From Actinomycetota bacterium (GTDB taxonomy: Bacteria; Actinomycetota; Acidimicrobiia; Acidimicrobiales; Ilumatobacteraceae), in NCBI GenBank assembly GCA_016213625.1, contig JACQZZ010000116.1:62001-126000 (forward strand): 64,000 nucleotides of DNA. Direction: 5' to 3'. Below, piece by piece: positions 33,284 through 40,947 of the stretch. The position numbers and the translations under genes were made by a program. Numbering within the stretch: position 1 is the first letter of the stretch; each line of letters opens with the position of its first letter. The notes beneath the pieces are model-generated. The model made no database searches, had not been told where the DNA came from, and was given only the letters and a program-made list of their open reading frames with translations.

Positions 33284-34018
33284 GTGAACCCACGGCCGCC
33301 TCCGGACGACGAGTGGCTCGCGCTGGCGCTCGAGCGATTCGCGGTCGACCGCAGTGACGCGCTGCGCGTCGAGATCGCGGGCCGCGTCGACTGGCTCGCG
33401 CGCCGCTGCGCGAGCCGGTTCATGGGGCGAGGCGAGCCCTTCGACGACCTGCTGCAGGTGGCGCGGATCGGGCTGCTGAAGGCGATCGATCGCTTCGACG
33501 CCGTCCACGGGGTGCCGTTCGGCGCGTTCGCCACCCCGACCATCGTCGGCGAGCTGCGCCGTCACTTCCGCGACCACACATGGGGCGTGCACGTGTCGCG
33601 CACGGCGAAGGATCGTCGCGGTGGTGTGAACGCGGCTGTGGAGGAACTGACCAAACAGCTGGGTCGATCACCGCGTGTCCCCGAACTCGCCCGCCACCTG
33701 GGGCTGCCGGAGGACACTGTGATCGAGGTGATGGAGGCGAGCCTCGCCTACCGTCCCGACTCGTTCGACCCGGACAATCCCGGCCACGAGCGCCCGTTCG
33801 CCGATGACGTGCCGGACTCGCTGGACCGAGCGCAGGTGATCGAACTGCTCACCCTGCTGCCGACGCGTGAACGCACCATCCTGTACCTCCGGTTCTACGA
33901 GGAGCTCAGCCAGGCCGACATCGCCGAGCGGCTCGGCACCAGCCAGGTGCACGTGGGACGGCTCATCGCTGCCAGCCTCGCCCAGCTCAGGAGGGTCGCC
34001 GGCGACGACCGCGGATGA
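33284..34018 (+). CDS. SigB/SigF/WhiG-type RNA polymerase sigma factor
   Basis: A group-3 sigma-70 factor of 244 residues. Region 2 is DWLARRCASRFMGRG...DDLLQVARIGLLKAIDRFD with the -10 recognition helix FGAFATPTIVGELRRHFRDHTW; region 3 follows (LTKQLGRSPRVPELARHLGLP); region 4 is LPTRERTILYLRFYEELSQ then the HTH ADIAERLGTSQVHVGRLI. This is the stress/sporulation-type factor of actinobacteria. The start GTG 33284 is my choice; ATG 33233 would overlap the anti-sigma gene. The six GTTT-N16-GGGTAC-like sites nearby are its likely targets. Confidence 0.9.
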   Translation: MNPRPPPDDEWLALALERFAVDRSDALRVEIAGRVDWLARRCASRFMGRGEPFDDLLQVARIGLLKAIDRFDAVHGVPFGAFATPTIVGELRRHFRDHTWGVHVSRTAKDRRGGVNAAVEELTKQLGRSPRVPELARHLGLPEDTVIEVMEASLAYRPDSFDPDNPGHERPFADDVPDSLDRAQVIELLTLLPTRERTILYLRFYEELSQADIAERLGTSQVHVGRLIAASLAQLRRVAGDDRG

Positions 34019-34042
34019 GCTCTGACATTCGGGCTTGACGAT

Positions 34043-34068
34043 GTTTGAACAGTCGTCGTCGGGGGTAG
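34043..34068 (+). promoter_or_regulatory. SigB/F-type promoter pointing at a hairpin, candidate sRNA promoter
   Basis: GTTT, 16 bases, GGGTAG, beginning 25 bp after the sigma gene stop. No plus-strand gene follows before the hairpin at 34113-34142. Confidence 0.6.
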
Positions 34069-34074
34069 AGCCTG

Positions 34075-34146
34075 TGTGCGCCCGGTCTCCCGCCCTGGTG
34101 CGCTGGCTGGAGAGCGGTAGGTCGGTCGACCGGTCTACCGCTTTCG
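34075..34146 (+). ncRNA. Candidate small RNA in the sigma island
   Basis: From the expected start about seven bases after the GGGTAG box, a transcript would run about 40 bases to a 15-bp hairpin followed by CTTTCGCC, giving roughly 70 nt. The segment has no convincing ORF and lies between the sigma gene and the convergent STAS gene. Its ends are inferred from promoter and hairpin positions only; the alternative is read-through antisense to the STAS gene. Confidence 0.35.
34113..34142. terminator. 30-nt palindrome between sigma and STAS genes
   Basis: AGCGGTAG ... CTACCGCT with an inner TCGGTCGACCG core pairs over 15 bp, two of them G-T. It sits between convergent genes and can terminate both strands; a short TTT follows on the plus strand. 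Confidence 0.65.
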
Positions 34147-34168
34147 CCATGTGGTGCCGAACGTGGCG

Positions 34169-34540
34169 TCAGGCGACGTCGAACAACTCGCTCCGGCCGC
34201 ACAGTTCGAGCATTCGGAGCACGCACAGCGACGGGGCACGCAGCGTGAGCGCCCACTCGGTTCTGCGGCTCTCGAGCACTGCATCCGTGAGCGCTTGGAC
34301 GGTGGAGATGTCGATGAACGTGACACCTCGCAGGTCCACCACGACGAAGGCCGGTCGTCCCCGCTCGGCGAGCATGGCGGCGCGGAGTGCTTCGACCACG
34401 GCGACGTCCTGGTCGCCGGTGAGCCAGATCACGGTGGTGTCGCCCTCGGCGGTGATGCGCGGGGCCTGAACGGTGTAAAGGTCGAAGGACGACCCGATGA
34501 GCGATGCGACCACTTGCAGACCTCCCTGGTTCGTCGACAT
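34169..34540 (-). CDS. STAS-domain anti-sigma factor antagonist
   Basis: A 123-residue STAS protein, the expected partner of the RsbW-like protein. The core strand-helix FVVVDLRGVTFIDISTVQAL matches the antagonist signature; the Ser in IDIST aligns with the phosphorylated Ser of SpoIIAA/RsbV, while the usual following Gly is Thr. The N-terminal 20 residues are extra. ATG 34540 was chosen; the frame upstream to 34774 is out of character (Arg/Pro-rich). It is convergent to the sigma gene and has no visible stress promoter of its own. Confidence 0.85.
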   Translation of the reverse strand: MSTNQGGLQVVASLIGSSFDLYTVQAPRITAEGDTTVIWLTGDQDVAVVEALRAAMLAERGRPAFVVVDLRGVTFIDISTVQALTDAVLESRRTEWALTLRAPSLCVLRMLELCGRSELFDVA

Positions 34541-34638
34541 GTCGTCAACGCGTGACCGGGGTCTGGGGTACGCACTGCGCTTGTTGACCTGACCATACAC
34601 CGATTCGGGGCAATGGCAACCTCGCGCGGCCGTGCAGG

Positions 34639-34664
34639 GTTTGGGCGAGACGGATCCTGGGTAG
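34639..34664 (+). promoter_or_regulatory. SigB/F-type promoter of a small gene
   Basis: GTTT, 16 bases, GGGTAG, 49 bp before ATG 34713. Confidence 0.7.
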
Positions 34665-34712
34665 GGAGGTCGTGCACGGCCCCACCCGGGGCCGGCAAGG
34701 ACTGTGCCCGAC

Positions 34713-34910
34713 ATGACGCGCCCGCTGGACCTCGTCCGCCGCACCACCCGCCCGATCTGGGCCGCCCTGCTCATCGGCGCCGCGTGGCAGAACCGACGTG
34801 AGGTGATCCGCCGCTATCGGCTGGCACGTGAAGCGGTCACGGCGCGTCGCACACCCGCGCCGCCACCCGACGTGATCATCGAGGTGAGCGCTCACAAGGT
34901 GACGCCCTGA
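34713..34910 (+). CDS. Small basic protein of the sigma island
   Basis: A 65-residue protein, MTRPLDLVRRTTRPIW at the start, a short hydrophobic patch (AALLIGAAW), an Arg-rich helix (NRREVIRRYRLAREAVTARR) and an end VIIEVSAHKVTP. Third positions are strongly G/C, an AAGGA lies 11 bases upstream, and a good stress promoter precedes it, which together make it a likely gene. GTG 34704 is an alternative start. No family recognised. Confidence 0.6.
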   Translation: MTRPLDLVRRTTRPIWAALLIGAAWQNRREVIRRYRLAREAVTARRTPAPPPDVIIEVSAHKVTP

Positions 34911-34960
34911 CCGTCGTACGCCGATGATCCGGTCGTGCCGATCAATGCCGGCGTCGACCG

Positions 34961-35875
34961 TCACCTCACCGAACGATGGTCCGAGCGGCGGGCTGCGAAC
35001 GTGACGACGGCGCCGACGATGATGGCGATGGCTCCGATCTCGAGCAGCTCCACAGCCCTCGAGCCCACGGACGGGATCGACGAGGCGGGTGTGTTCGCAC
35101 CTGTTCCGGTGGTGGTCGCGCTGCCCCCGCCGGTCGTCGCCAGTGTCGTCGTGGGCGAGGTCGCTGACTGACACGACGGCCTGGTGAAGGTGTTGGAGTC
35201 GAGCGTCACGGCACCGTTACGGGCGAGCAGCCGGCCTTCGATGGACGCGTTGGTCTGCGCCGAGATCGACGTGAGGGCGAGCACCGTTCCCACGAAGGTT
35301 GCGCTGGTGCCGATCGTCGCCGAGCTGCCGACCTGCCAGAAGACGTTGCACGAGCCCGCGCCGTTGACGAGCGAGACGCGACTCGAGCTGTTGGCGACCA
35401 GCGTGCTGGAGGCCTGGAACACGAACACCGCGTTCGGGTCGCCCTGGGCATCGAGCGTCAGCGTGCCCGACAACGCCAGGGCGCCGCCGGTGTAGACACC
35501 CGAGGTCAAGGTCATGCCGGCGAGATCGGCGCTGATCGCTCCTGTGCTGGGTCGGCCTGCGGCATCATCGAACGCGGTGACCACCGACGCCTGGGCCGCC
35601 AGTGCGTTCGCGTCGGCAGCGTGGACGACTCCACCGGTCACCTGGCCCGGGGGGAAGCCAGTGACCGCGGAGCCCGGGCTCACGCCGAGGTCGCCGTTCA
35701 CCGTGGACGGTCCGGTGTTCGTCACCGTCGTGCCCGCCACCACGGCGTAGCTCGCAGCGTCGCCGAGGCCCACCGGAGAGGTCGCCGCGGACGCGTCACC
35801 ACCACCGACGACCAGCAGCACTCCGACAGCGGTACCGAGCGCGAAACGCGCGATGCGAGGGATGGAAGCGGTCAT
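34961..35875 (-). CDS. DUF3494 (ice-binding-like) surface protein
   Basis: A 304-residue exported protein. The signal peptide (IARFALGTAVGVLLVVGGGDASA) is followed by the DUF3494 fold: SPVGLGDAASYAVVAGTTVTNTG, STVNGDLGVSPG, ADLAGMTLTSGVYTGGALALSGTLTLD, FVFQASSTL and NVFWQVGSSATIGTSATFVGTVLA, the hallmarks of the ice-binding/adhesin-like beta-solenoid. A Thr/Gly-rich linker leads to a C-terminal membrane helix (AIAIIVGAVVTFAA) and a basic tail, so it is probably surface-anchored; the region before the helix (IPSVGS) is not a clear LPxTG. It may be ice-related or a general adhesin. A perfect stress promoter lies upstream. Confidence 0.88.
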   Translation of the reverse strand: MTASIPRIARFALGTAVGVLLVVGGGDASAATSPVGLGDAASYAVVAGTTVTNTGPSTVNGDLGVSPGSAVTGFPPGQVTGGVVHAADANALAAQASVVTAFDDAAGRPSTGAISADLAGMTLTSGVYTGGALALSGTLTLDAQGDPNAVFVFQASSTLVANSSSRVSLVNGAGSCNVFWQVGSSATIGTSATFVGTVLALTSISAQTNASIEGRLLARNGAVTLDSNTFTRPSCQSATSPTTTLATTGGGSATTTGTGANTPASSIPSVGSRAVELLEIGAIAIIVGAVVTFAARRSDHRSVR

Positions 35876-35950
35876 GGCGACCAGCCTTTCCAAGGGATCA
35901 ACCGTCGAGACGACGGCACACAGCAACAAGGGCTGCCTGATGGTGTCCCT

Positions 35951-35976
35951 GTACCCGATGCGACCCTTTCTCAAAC
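35951..35976 (-). promoter_or_regulatory. SigB/F-type promoter of the DUF3494 gene
   Basis: On the minus strand GTTT (35976-35973), 16 bases, GGGTAC (35956-35951), about 75 bp before ATG 35875. Confidence 0.8.
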
Positions 35977-35987
35977 AGGCGGGGTGA

Positions 35988-36440
35988 TCAGATCCACTCC
36001 CTGTCGGCCACGGTCGACTCGGTGAGGCGGTCGAGCAGGCCCTCGGGGGCTTCCTGCACGGCGATGAGTCCGTCGTCGGCGCGAGCGGTGGCGCGGATCA
36101 ACTCGTCGAGCTTCAATTGCGTGGCCGAGGTCTGACGCGCCTGGGTGTGCTGAATGACGAACACCATCACGAACGTCACCCCGCCGGTGACGGCGAAGAG
36201 GGTGGTGGCCCACCAGTCGGGAAAGCCGGTGGCCACACCGACCGTGACCCACACGGCGATCACGGCGATCGCGGTGAACCCGGACAATGGGTGCGAGCCG
36301 GTCTCGTCGAGCCGATGGAGCAACCGACTCGTCCACCGGCGCTCCTTCCAACTCGAGGCGTGCGGGGTGTTCAGCGGGAGACGGGGGCGGCGATCACGAA
36401 ACCGACGGTCGGTGCCGCTGGCGCGCTCGCCGTCGCTCAC
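35988..36440 (-). CDS. Low-affinity iron permease family protein (Fet4-like, PF04120)
   Basis: A 150-residue membrane protein. After a basic N-terminal 45 residues come two helices, GFTAIAVIAVWVTVGVATG and TTLFAVTGGVTFVMVFVIQH, then TQARQTSATQLKLDELIRA, which is the family hallmark, and an acidic end. Bacterial members are half the size of yeast Fet4 and their transport role is not well proven. GTG 36440 overlaps the DUF6131 stop as GTGA, so the two are co-translated from the stress promoter upstream. Confidence 0.82.
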   Translation of the reverse strand: MSDGERASGTDRRFRDRRPRLPLNTPHASSWKERRWTSRLLHRLDETGSHPLSGFTAIAVIAVWVTVGVATGFPDWWATTLFAVTGGVTFVMVFVIQHTQARQTSATQLKLDELIRATARADDGLIAVQEAPEGLLDRLTESTVADREWI

Positions 36441-36592
36441 CAGTAGTGAGCTCGGCCGCCGACCTGACGACCTGCGCGACCGAGGATCAGGAGCACGACA
36501 CCGACGATCAGCAGGATCACCCCGAGCGTCCACAGGATGGGGATGGCGGCGATGGCGCCGATGAGGAGGAGTACGAGTCCGAGGGTGATCAT
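36437..36592 (-). CDS. DUF6131 small membrane protein
   Basis: A 51-residue protein, almost all hydrophobic: MITLGLVLLLIGAIAAIPIL, WTLGVILLIVGVVLLILG, then GRAGRQVGGRAHYW. The two-helix plan with the GG-RxHYW end is what I know as DUF6131 in actinobacteria; function unknown. The ATG is only about ten bases after the GGGTAC box, so the mRNA is nearly leaderless. Its stop overlaps the iron-permease-like gene (GTGA). Confidence 0.82.
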   Translation of the reverse strand: MITLGLVLLLIGAIAAIPILWTLGVILLIVGVVLLILGRAGRQVGGRAHYW

Positions 36593-36601
36593 GTCGTGCT
36601 G

Positions 36602-36627
36602 GTACCCCGAACGAGCTGGTCTCAAAC
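36602..36627 (-). promoter_or_regulatory. SigB/F-type promoter of the DUF6131-iron permease operon
   Basis: On the minus strand GTTT (36627-36624), 16 bases, GGGTAC (36607-36602). The spacer begins GAGA, as at the DUF3494 promoter. Confidence 0.8.
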
Positions 36628-36698
36628 CCGACGCCGGGATCCGAGCGGCCATGTGGATGCCGGAGCGCCTCTGGTACGCTCGCCGTCGATCAGACCCG

Positions 36699-39314
36699 AT
36701 GCAACGTTCGAGTGACCGCAGCTTGGCGCTGGCGACCTGGGATGCCGACGACGACGTCGTCCCAGCCCTCGCGGCAGCGCCCGTCATCGCCACCAAACTG
36801 GTGCCGCCGCACCTTCCGTCGGTGCTCGTCGATCGCCCGGCTCGCCGTCACCTCCTGGAGGGCACGGCCCAGGTGGTCGCCGTGGTGGCACCCGCCGGCT
36901 ACGGCAAGACCGTGCTGGTGCGCCAGTGGGTGGACACGCTCGACGGTGTCGCCGTCGCCTGGTACTCGCTCGACGCGCTCGACGCCAACCCGTTGTGCTT
37001 CTGGCGACACCTGGTGGCCGCGCTCGACGAGGCAGTGCACCTCGGCCACGAGCCCGACCGTGTGCTCACCGAGCGCGGACCCGACACCGCGTTCTTGCAC
37101 CTCCTGGTCCACGCGCTCGCCAGCACCGGCCGCGATCTGGTACTCGTGCTCGACGACCTGCACCTGTTGCGCGACCGGGCCACGCTCGACCAGCTGGCGT
37201 TGCTGGTCGACCGCGCCGGCCCCGGGTTCCGGCTGGTGTGCACCGCACGCTCGACCCCGCCGCTGCCGCTGGCTCGCTGGCGACTCCAGGGCCGGGCGGC
37301 CGAGCTGGGCGTCGACGACCTGCGGTTCGACGAGGACTCCACGGATTCGCTGCTGCGTGGGTATCAGTGCCCGGCCATGGCCGATCGCGACCTGACGGAA
37401 CTGGTCGGACGGTCGGAAGGGTGGGTGGCGGGCATCCAGCTCGCCGCGCTCGCCCGGCCCGGCGATGTGCTGCGAGTGCTCGACGACCTGCCCGCCGACA
37501 ACGCCGGGGTGGCCGACTATCTGGTCAGCGAGGTCATCGATGCGCTGCCGGCCGATCAACGCGAGGTGGCACTCGCGGTGTCCGTGGTCGACGAGTTCGA
37601 TGCCTCGCTCGCGGCGGGACTGGCGGGCCGAGCCGACGCTGGTGCGGTCATCCGTGCGCTCGACGACGGCAACGTGTTCCTGGTGCGAACCGGGGCCGAG
37701 AGCTACCGCTTCCACCACCTGTTCCGCGACCTCCTGCGTGCGCAGGTGCGCGACACCGATCCGCAGGAGTGGCATCGTCTGCACCGCGAGGCGGCCCGGT
37801 TGCTCGCCGCCCGGGGTCAGACCGATGCAGCCTTCGGTCATCTCGTGCTCGTCGACGACATGGACGGTGCCTTCGACCTGGTGGTGCGCCCGGGCCTGGC
37901 ATTGTCCGACCAGGGGCATGGTCGCCAGTTCCGTCGCTGGTTGGAGATGCTGCCGGTGAACCTCGAGGTGCACGACGTCGACCTGTTGCTCGACCTCGCG
38001 TTCGCCAACTTCACCGCCGGTCGGCTCGACGAGGCCGAGGCCATGCTCGACACGGTCGCGCCACGGTGCCAGCCCGACGACCGGAGAGTCGCGCTGCGGC
38101 GTCTGGCCGTCGCGGTCGCCCGCGGCGACGTGTCACGAATGGACGGAGCATTGGCGCTCAGCGGCGCGACCGTCGGCCCGGTGCTCGGAGGGCCGTTCGA
38201 GTACCGCTTCGACAGCGTGGCTGCCCGAGCGTGGATTCTGCGCGGCGACCTCGACGAGGCGGCGGCGGCGTTGGACCGCGCAGCGGCCAATGCCGACGAG
38301 CACGCGCGACGGGTCACCGTTCCCGCGCTTCGGGCACGGTTGCATGTCCTGGCCGGCAATGTGGTGGAGGCCACCCGGTTGGCACAGCACGCCAGCGACG
38401 AGGCCGAGGCGGTGGGAGTCCGCCGCAATCCGGCCGTGTTGGAGATCGCGATCGCCAGCACGGCAGCCGCCATCGCCGGCGGCGACACCGCTGCGGCAGC
38501 GGTGCGCATGGAGGAGCTGCTCGACGTGGTCGACGCGGTGGACTACCCCTACTCCCACGCCAACGCCGCGGCACTCGGCATCGAGTTGCATGCCCAGCAG
38601 GAGGGGTGGTCGGCGACGGCCGGGCAGTTCGACGAGCTCTGCGAGCAAGCGGGATTCGAACGGCCCGCGCCCATGCAGCGACTGCTCGACCCGCTGTTGG
38701 TCCGAGCGCTCGTGGCCGCCGGTCGCATCGGCGAGGCGGCCGAGGTGGCGACCGCGATGCTCCCCGGCCCGGATCGCACCATCGCCGAGGCATCCGTGCA
38801 ACTCGCGTCGCGGCAGTACGCGCAGGTGCTGTCGGCGCTGCAACGCACCGACGGATGGACGTCACGCGCCACGGTGGAGGCACTCGTGCTCTGCGCGATG
38901 GCGGCCACAGGAGACGACGCCGACCGATTCCTGCGGGCGGCCATCGACCTGGCGATGCCACTCGGCCTGGTGTCACCGTTCCTCCAGCGCGGCGACGATC
39001 TCGATCGCATCCTCCGTCGTCTGCCGGCGGAGCACCGCTCGTTCGTCGACCGATGGTCGCCCGCAACGGCCGCTCCGAGCCAGCCGATCCCGGGCATCGT
39101 GGAACCGCTCACCCCGCGAGAACGGGAACTCCTGGCCCTCCTGCCGACGCATCTCTCCAACGCCGCCATCGGCGAGCGGCTGTACGTCTCGGTGAACACG
39201 GTCAAGACCAATCTGCGATCCGTGTACCGCAAGCTCGGTACTGCCTCGAGGGCCGAGACCGTCGCGATGGCCCGACGCGTGGGTCTGTTGCCGCCTGGTG
39301 ACACAACAGTTTGA
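36699..39314 (+). CDS. LuxR-family ATP-dependent transcriptional regulator (MalT-like)
   Basis: An 871-residue STAND-type regulator. The Walker A motif VVAPAGYGKTVLVRQW lies near residue 65, the Walker B-like LVLVLDDLHLL at about 145, then a winged-helix-like segment (SEGWVAGIQLAALA), a long helical TPR-like middle (about residues 380-780) and a C-terminal LuxR HTH: LTPRERELLALLPTHLSN then IGERLYVSVNTVKTNLRSVYRKLG. It senses a small molecule or protein; the ligand is unknown. ATG 36699 is used; a TACGCT box lies about 18 bases before it. Divergent from DUF6131, it may belong to the stress island. Confidence 0.9.
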   Translation: MQRSSDRSLALATWDADDDVVPALAAAPVIATKLVPPHLPSVLVDRPARRHLLEGTAQVVAVVAPAGYGKTVLVRQWVDTLDGVAVAWYSLDALDANPLCFWRHLVAALDEAVHLGHEPDRVLTERGPDTAFLHLLVHALASTGRDLVLVLDDLHLLRDRATLDQLALLVDRAGPGFRLVCTARSTPPLPLARWRLQGRAAELGVDDLRFDEDSTDSLLRGYQCPAMADRDLTELVGRSEGWVAGIQLAALARPGDVLRVLDDLPADNAGVADYLVSEVIDALPADQREVALAVSVVDEFDASLAAGLAGRADAGAVIRALDDGNVFLVRTGAESYRFHHLFRDLLRAQVRDTDPQEWHRLHREAARLLAARGQTDAAFGHLVLVDDMDGAFDLVVRPGLALSDQGHGRQFRRWLEMLPVNLEVHDVDLLLDLAFANFTAGRLDEAEAMLDTVAPRCQPDDRRVALRRLAVAVARGDVSRMDGALALSGATVGPVLGGPFEYRFDSVAARAWILRGDLDEAAAALDRAAANADEHARRVTVPALRARLHVLAGNVVEATRLAQHASDEAEAVGVRRNPAVLEIAIASTAAAIAGGDTAAAAVRMEELLDVVDAVDYPYSHANAAALGIELHAQQEGWSATAGQFDELCEQAGFERPAPMQRLLDPLLVRALVAAGRIGEAAEVATAMLPGPDRTIAEASVQLASRQYAQVLSALQRTDGWTSRATVEALVLCAMAATGDDADRFLRAAIDLAMPLGLVSPFLQRGDDLDRILRRLPAEHRSFVDRWSPATAAPSQPIPGIVEPLTPRERELLALLPTHLSNAAIGERLYVSVNTVKTNLRSVYRKLGTASRAETVAMARRVGLLPPGDTTV

Positions 39315-39315
39315 C

Positions 39316-39336
39316 CTTCACCCGCTTCGGGTGAAG
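39316..39336. terminator. Hairpin after the LuxR-family gene
   Basis: CTTCACCCG-CTT-CGGGTGAAG, a perfect 9-bp stem just after the stop codon, with no T-run behind it. Confidence 0.5.
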
Positions 39337-39369
39337 CATGGTGTGTCCGTCACTTGAGAGCCTGGAGCC

Positions 39370-40947
39370 ATGAGCCGTCGACCCAACATCCTCTTGATCA
39401 CCACCGACGAGGAACGGGCTGCCATCCCGCATCCCGCCGGGTTCGAGCTGCCGTCCCGCGAACGGTTGGCCGCCGCCGGCACCACGTTCAGCAACTACTA
39501 CGCCGCGTCCACGATGTGCAGTTCGTCGCGGTCGGTCATCTACACCGGCCAGCACCTGCCGCACACCGCGATCTACGACAACGACAACATGCCCTACATC
39601 CGGCCCCTCGACCCGGCGATCGGCACCATCGGCACGATGTTGCGCGCCGCCGGCTACTACACCACCTACCAGGGCAAGTGGCATCTGTCGAACGCGTACG
39701 TGGACCCGGCGAACCCGGTGTCGACCAAGGATGCGCTGGAGCCGTACGGCTTCTCCGAGTGGAACGACTGGGGCGACATCGACGGCGGCGCCTGGGCCGG
39801 GTTGCAGGTGGACCCGGTGATCGCCGGTCAGGCCGCGGGCTGGTTGCGCAACCGTGCACCGGTGGTGGTCGCCGAGCAGCCGTGGTTCATGGCGGTCAAC
39901 TTCGTGAACCCGCACGACATCATGAGCTTCGACTACGGCAGCCGGTCGAAGGTGCAGTTGCCGCCCGGCCTCTCGCACGCCGTGGCCACCCGGCCGCCGG
40001 CACCCATTCCCGTCTACGCCCCGCAGTGGGACGTGTCGCTCCCGGCGAGCGCGCACGACGACCTGTCGGGCGCGGCGCCCGCGGTGCGCGAGTACGCCGA
40101 AGTGATGAACGTCTCCTTCGGTGAGGTGGTGGGGGAGGACCACTGGCTGGAGGGCATGAACTTCTACCTGAACTGCCTGCGCGACGTCGACCGCTCGATC
40201 GGCCTCGTGCTCGATGCTCTCGAGGCCTCTGGACAGGCCGACGACACGATCATCGTGTTCACTGCCGACCACGGCGACATGGTCGGCTCGCACGGCCTCC
40301 GCCAGAAGGGCAACCTCGTGTACGACGAGAACTTCCACGTGCCCTTCATCGTTCGGCACCCCGATGTGCAGGGAGGCGGGGTCAGCACGGCATTCGCCTC
40401 GGCCGTCGACCTCGCGCCCACGCTGCTGGCATTCGCCGGTGTCACCGCCGAACAGGTGGCCAACGAGCACTCGAACCTCAAGGGTCAGTCGCTGGCTCCT
40501 GCGCTGGAGGGACACGACGTGCGCGACGGCGTGCTCACCGCCGTCGAGTCCATCACCACGCTCGACGCCGGGTACTGGCGGCACTTCGGCGACGCCGACG
40601 TGATGGAGCAGTTGCAGTCGGGTCGCCTGCGTCCCGACCTGCACAAGCGGGGCTTCCTGCGCGGCTACACGGACCGTCGGTACTCGTTCGGCCGCTACTT
40701 CTCGCCCCTCGAGCCGAATCGCCCCACGGACCTCGACGGCCTGTTCGCGCGGAACGACGTCGTGCTCTACGACCGTGTCGAGGATCCGCACGAGCTGGTG
40801 AACCTGGCGGGTCAGCCCGAGCATCACGCGCTGGTGGCGGACTACTCCGCCAAGCTCGAAGCCCTCATCACTGCCGAAGTGGGCGACGATCTGCACGCAT
40901 GGGTCACCGAGCGTCCAGCGCTGATGGGACCGCCGTCAGGGCAGTGA
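39370..40947 (+). CDS. Sulfatase family protein
   Basis: A 525-residue alkaline-phosphatase-superfamily sulfatase. NILLITTDEERA has the metal Asp pair, and the signature is STMCSSSRSVIYTGQ, where Cys would be changed to formylglycine; the usual C-x-P-x-R has Ser in place of Pro. GKWHLSN and VFTADHGDMVGSHGL supply further metal and substrate residues. No signal peptide is seen, so it is likely cytoplasmic; a choline-sulfatase or aryl-sulfatase type substrate is possible. The maturase is not in the window. Ends overlap the convergent GNAT gene by 12 bp. Confidence 0.9.
   Translation: MSRRPNILLITTDEERAAIPHPAGFELPSRERLAAAGTTFSNYYAASTMCSSSRSVIYTGQHLPHTAIYDNDNMPYIRPLDPAIGTIGTMLRAAGYYTTYQGKWHLSNAYVDPANPVSTKDALEPYGFSEWNDWGDIDGGAWAGLQVDPVIAGQAAGWLRNRAPVVVAEQPWFMAVNFVNPHDIMSFDYGSRSKVQLPPGLSHAVATRPPAPIPVYAPQWDVSLPASAHDDLSGAAPAVREYAEVMNVSFGEVVGEDHWLEGMNFYLNCLRDVDRSIGLVLDALEASGQADDTIIVFTADHGDMVGSHGLRQKGNLVYDENFHVPFIVRHPDVQGGGVSTAFASAVDLAPTLLAFAGVTAEQVANEHSNLKGQSLAPALEGHDVRDGVLTAVESITTLDAGYWRHFGDADVMEQLQSGRLRPDLHKRGFLRGYTDRRYSFGRYFSPLEPNRPTDLDGLFARNDVVLYDRVEDPHELVNLAGQPEHHALVADYSAKLEALITAEVGDDLHAWVTERPALMGPPSGQ

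Noticed and set aside
34151-34555. Plus-strand frames antisense to the STAS gene after the 34043 promoter
   Set aside because: No ribosome site or leaderless geometry, and composition like a reading of the STAS gene from the wrong strand; a small RNA fits better.
35000-35060. LPxTG sortase signal in the DUF3494 protein
   Set aside because: The segment before the C-terminal helix reads IPSVGS, which lacks the LPxTG pattern; only a membrane anchor is supported.
39309-39334. GTTT-N16-GGGTGA, similar to the stress promoters
   Set aside because: The -10 part has G in place of the conserved A, and the whole site coincides with the 9-bp hairpin behind the LuxR-family gene; the match is probably a by-product of the stem.
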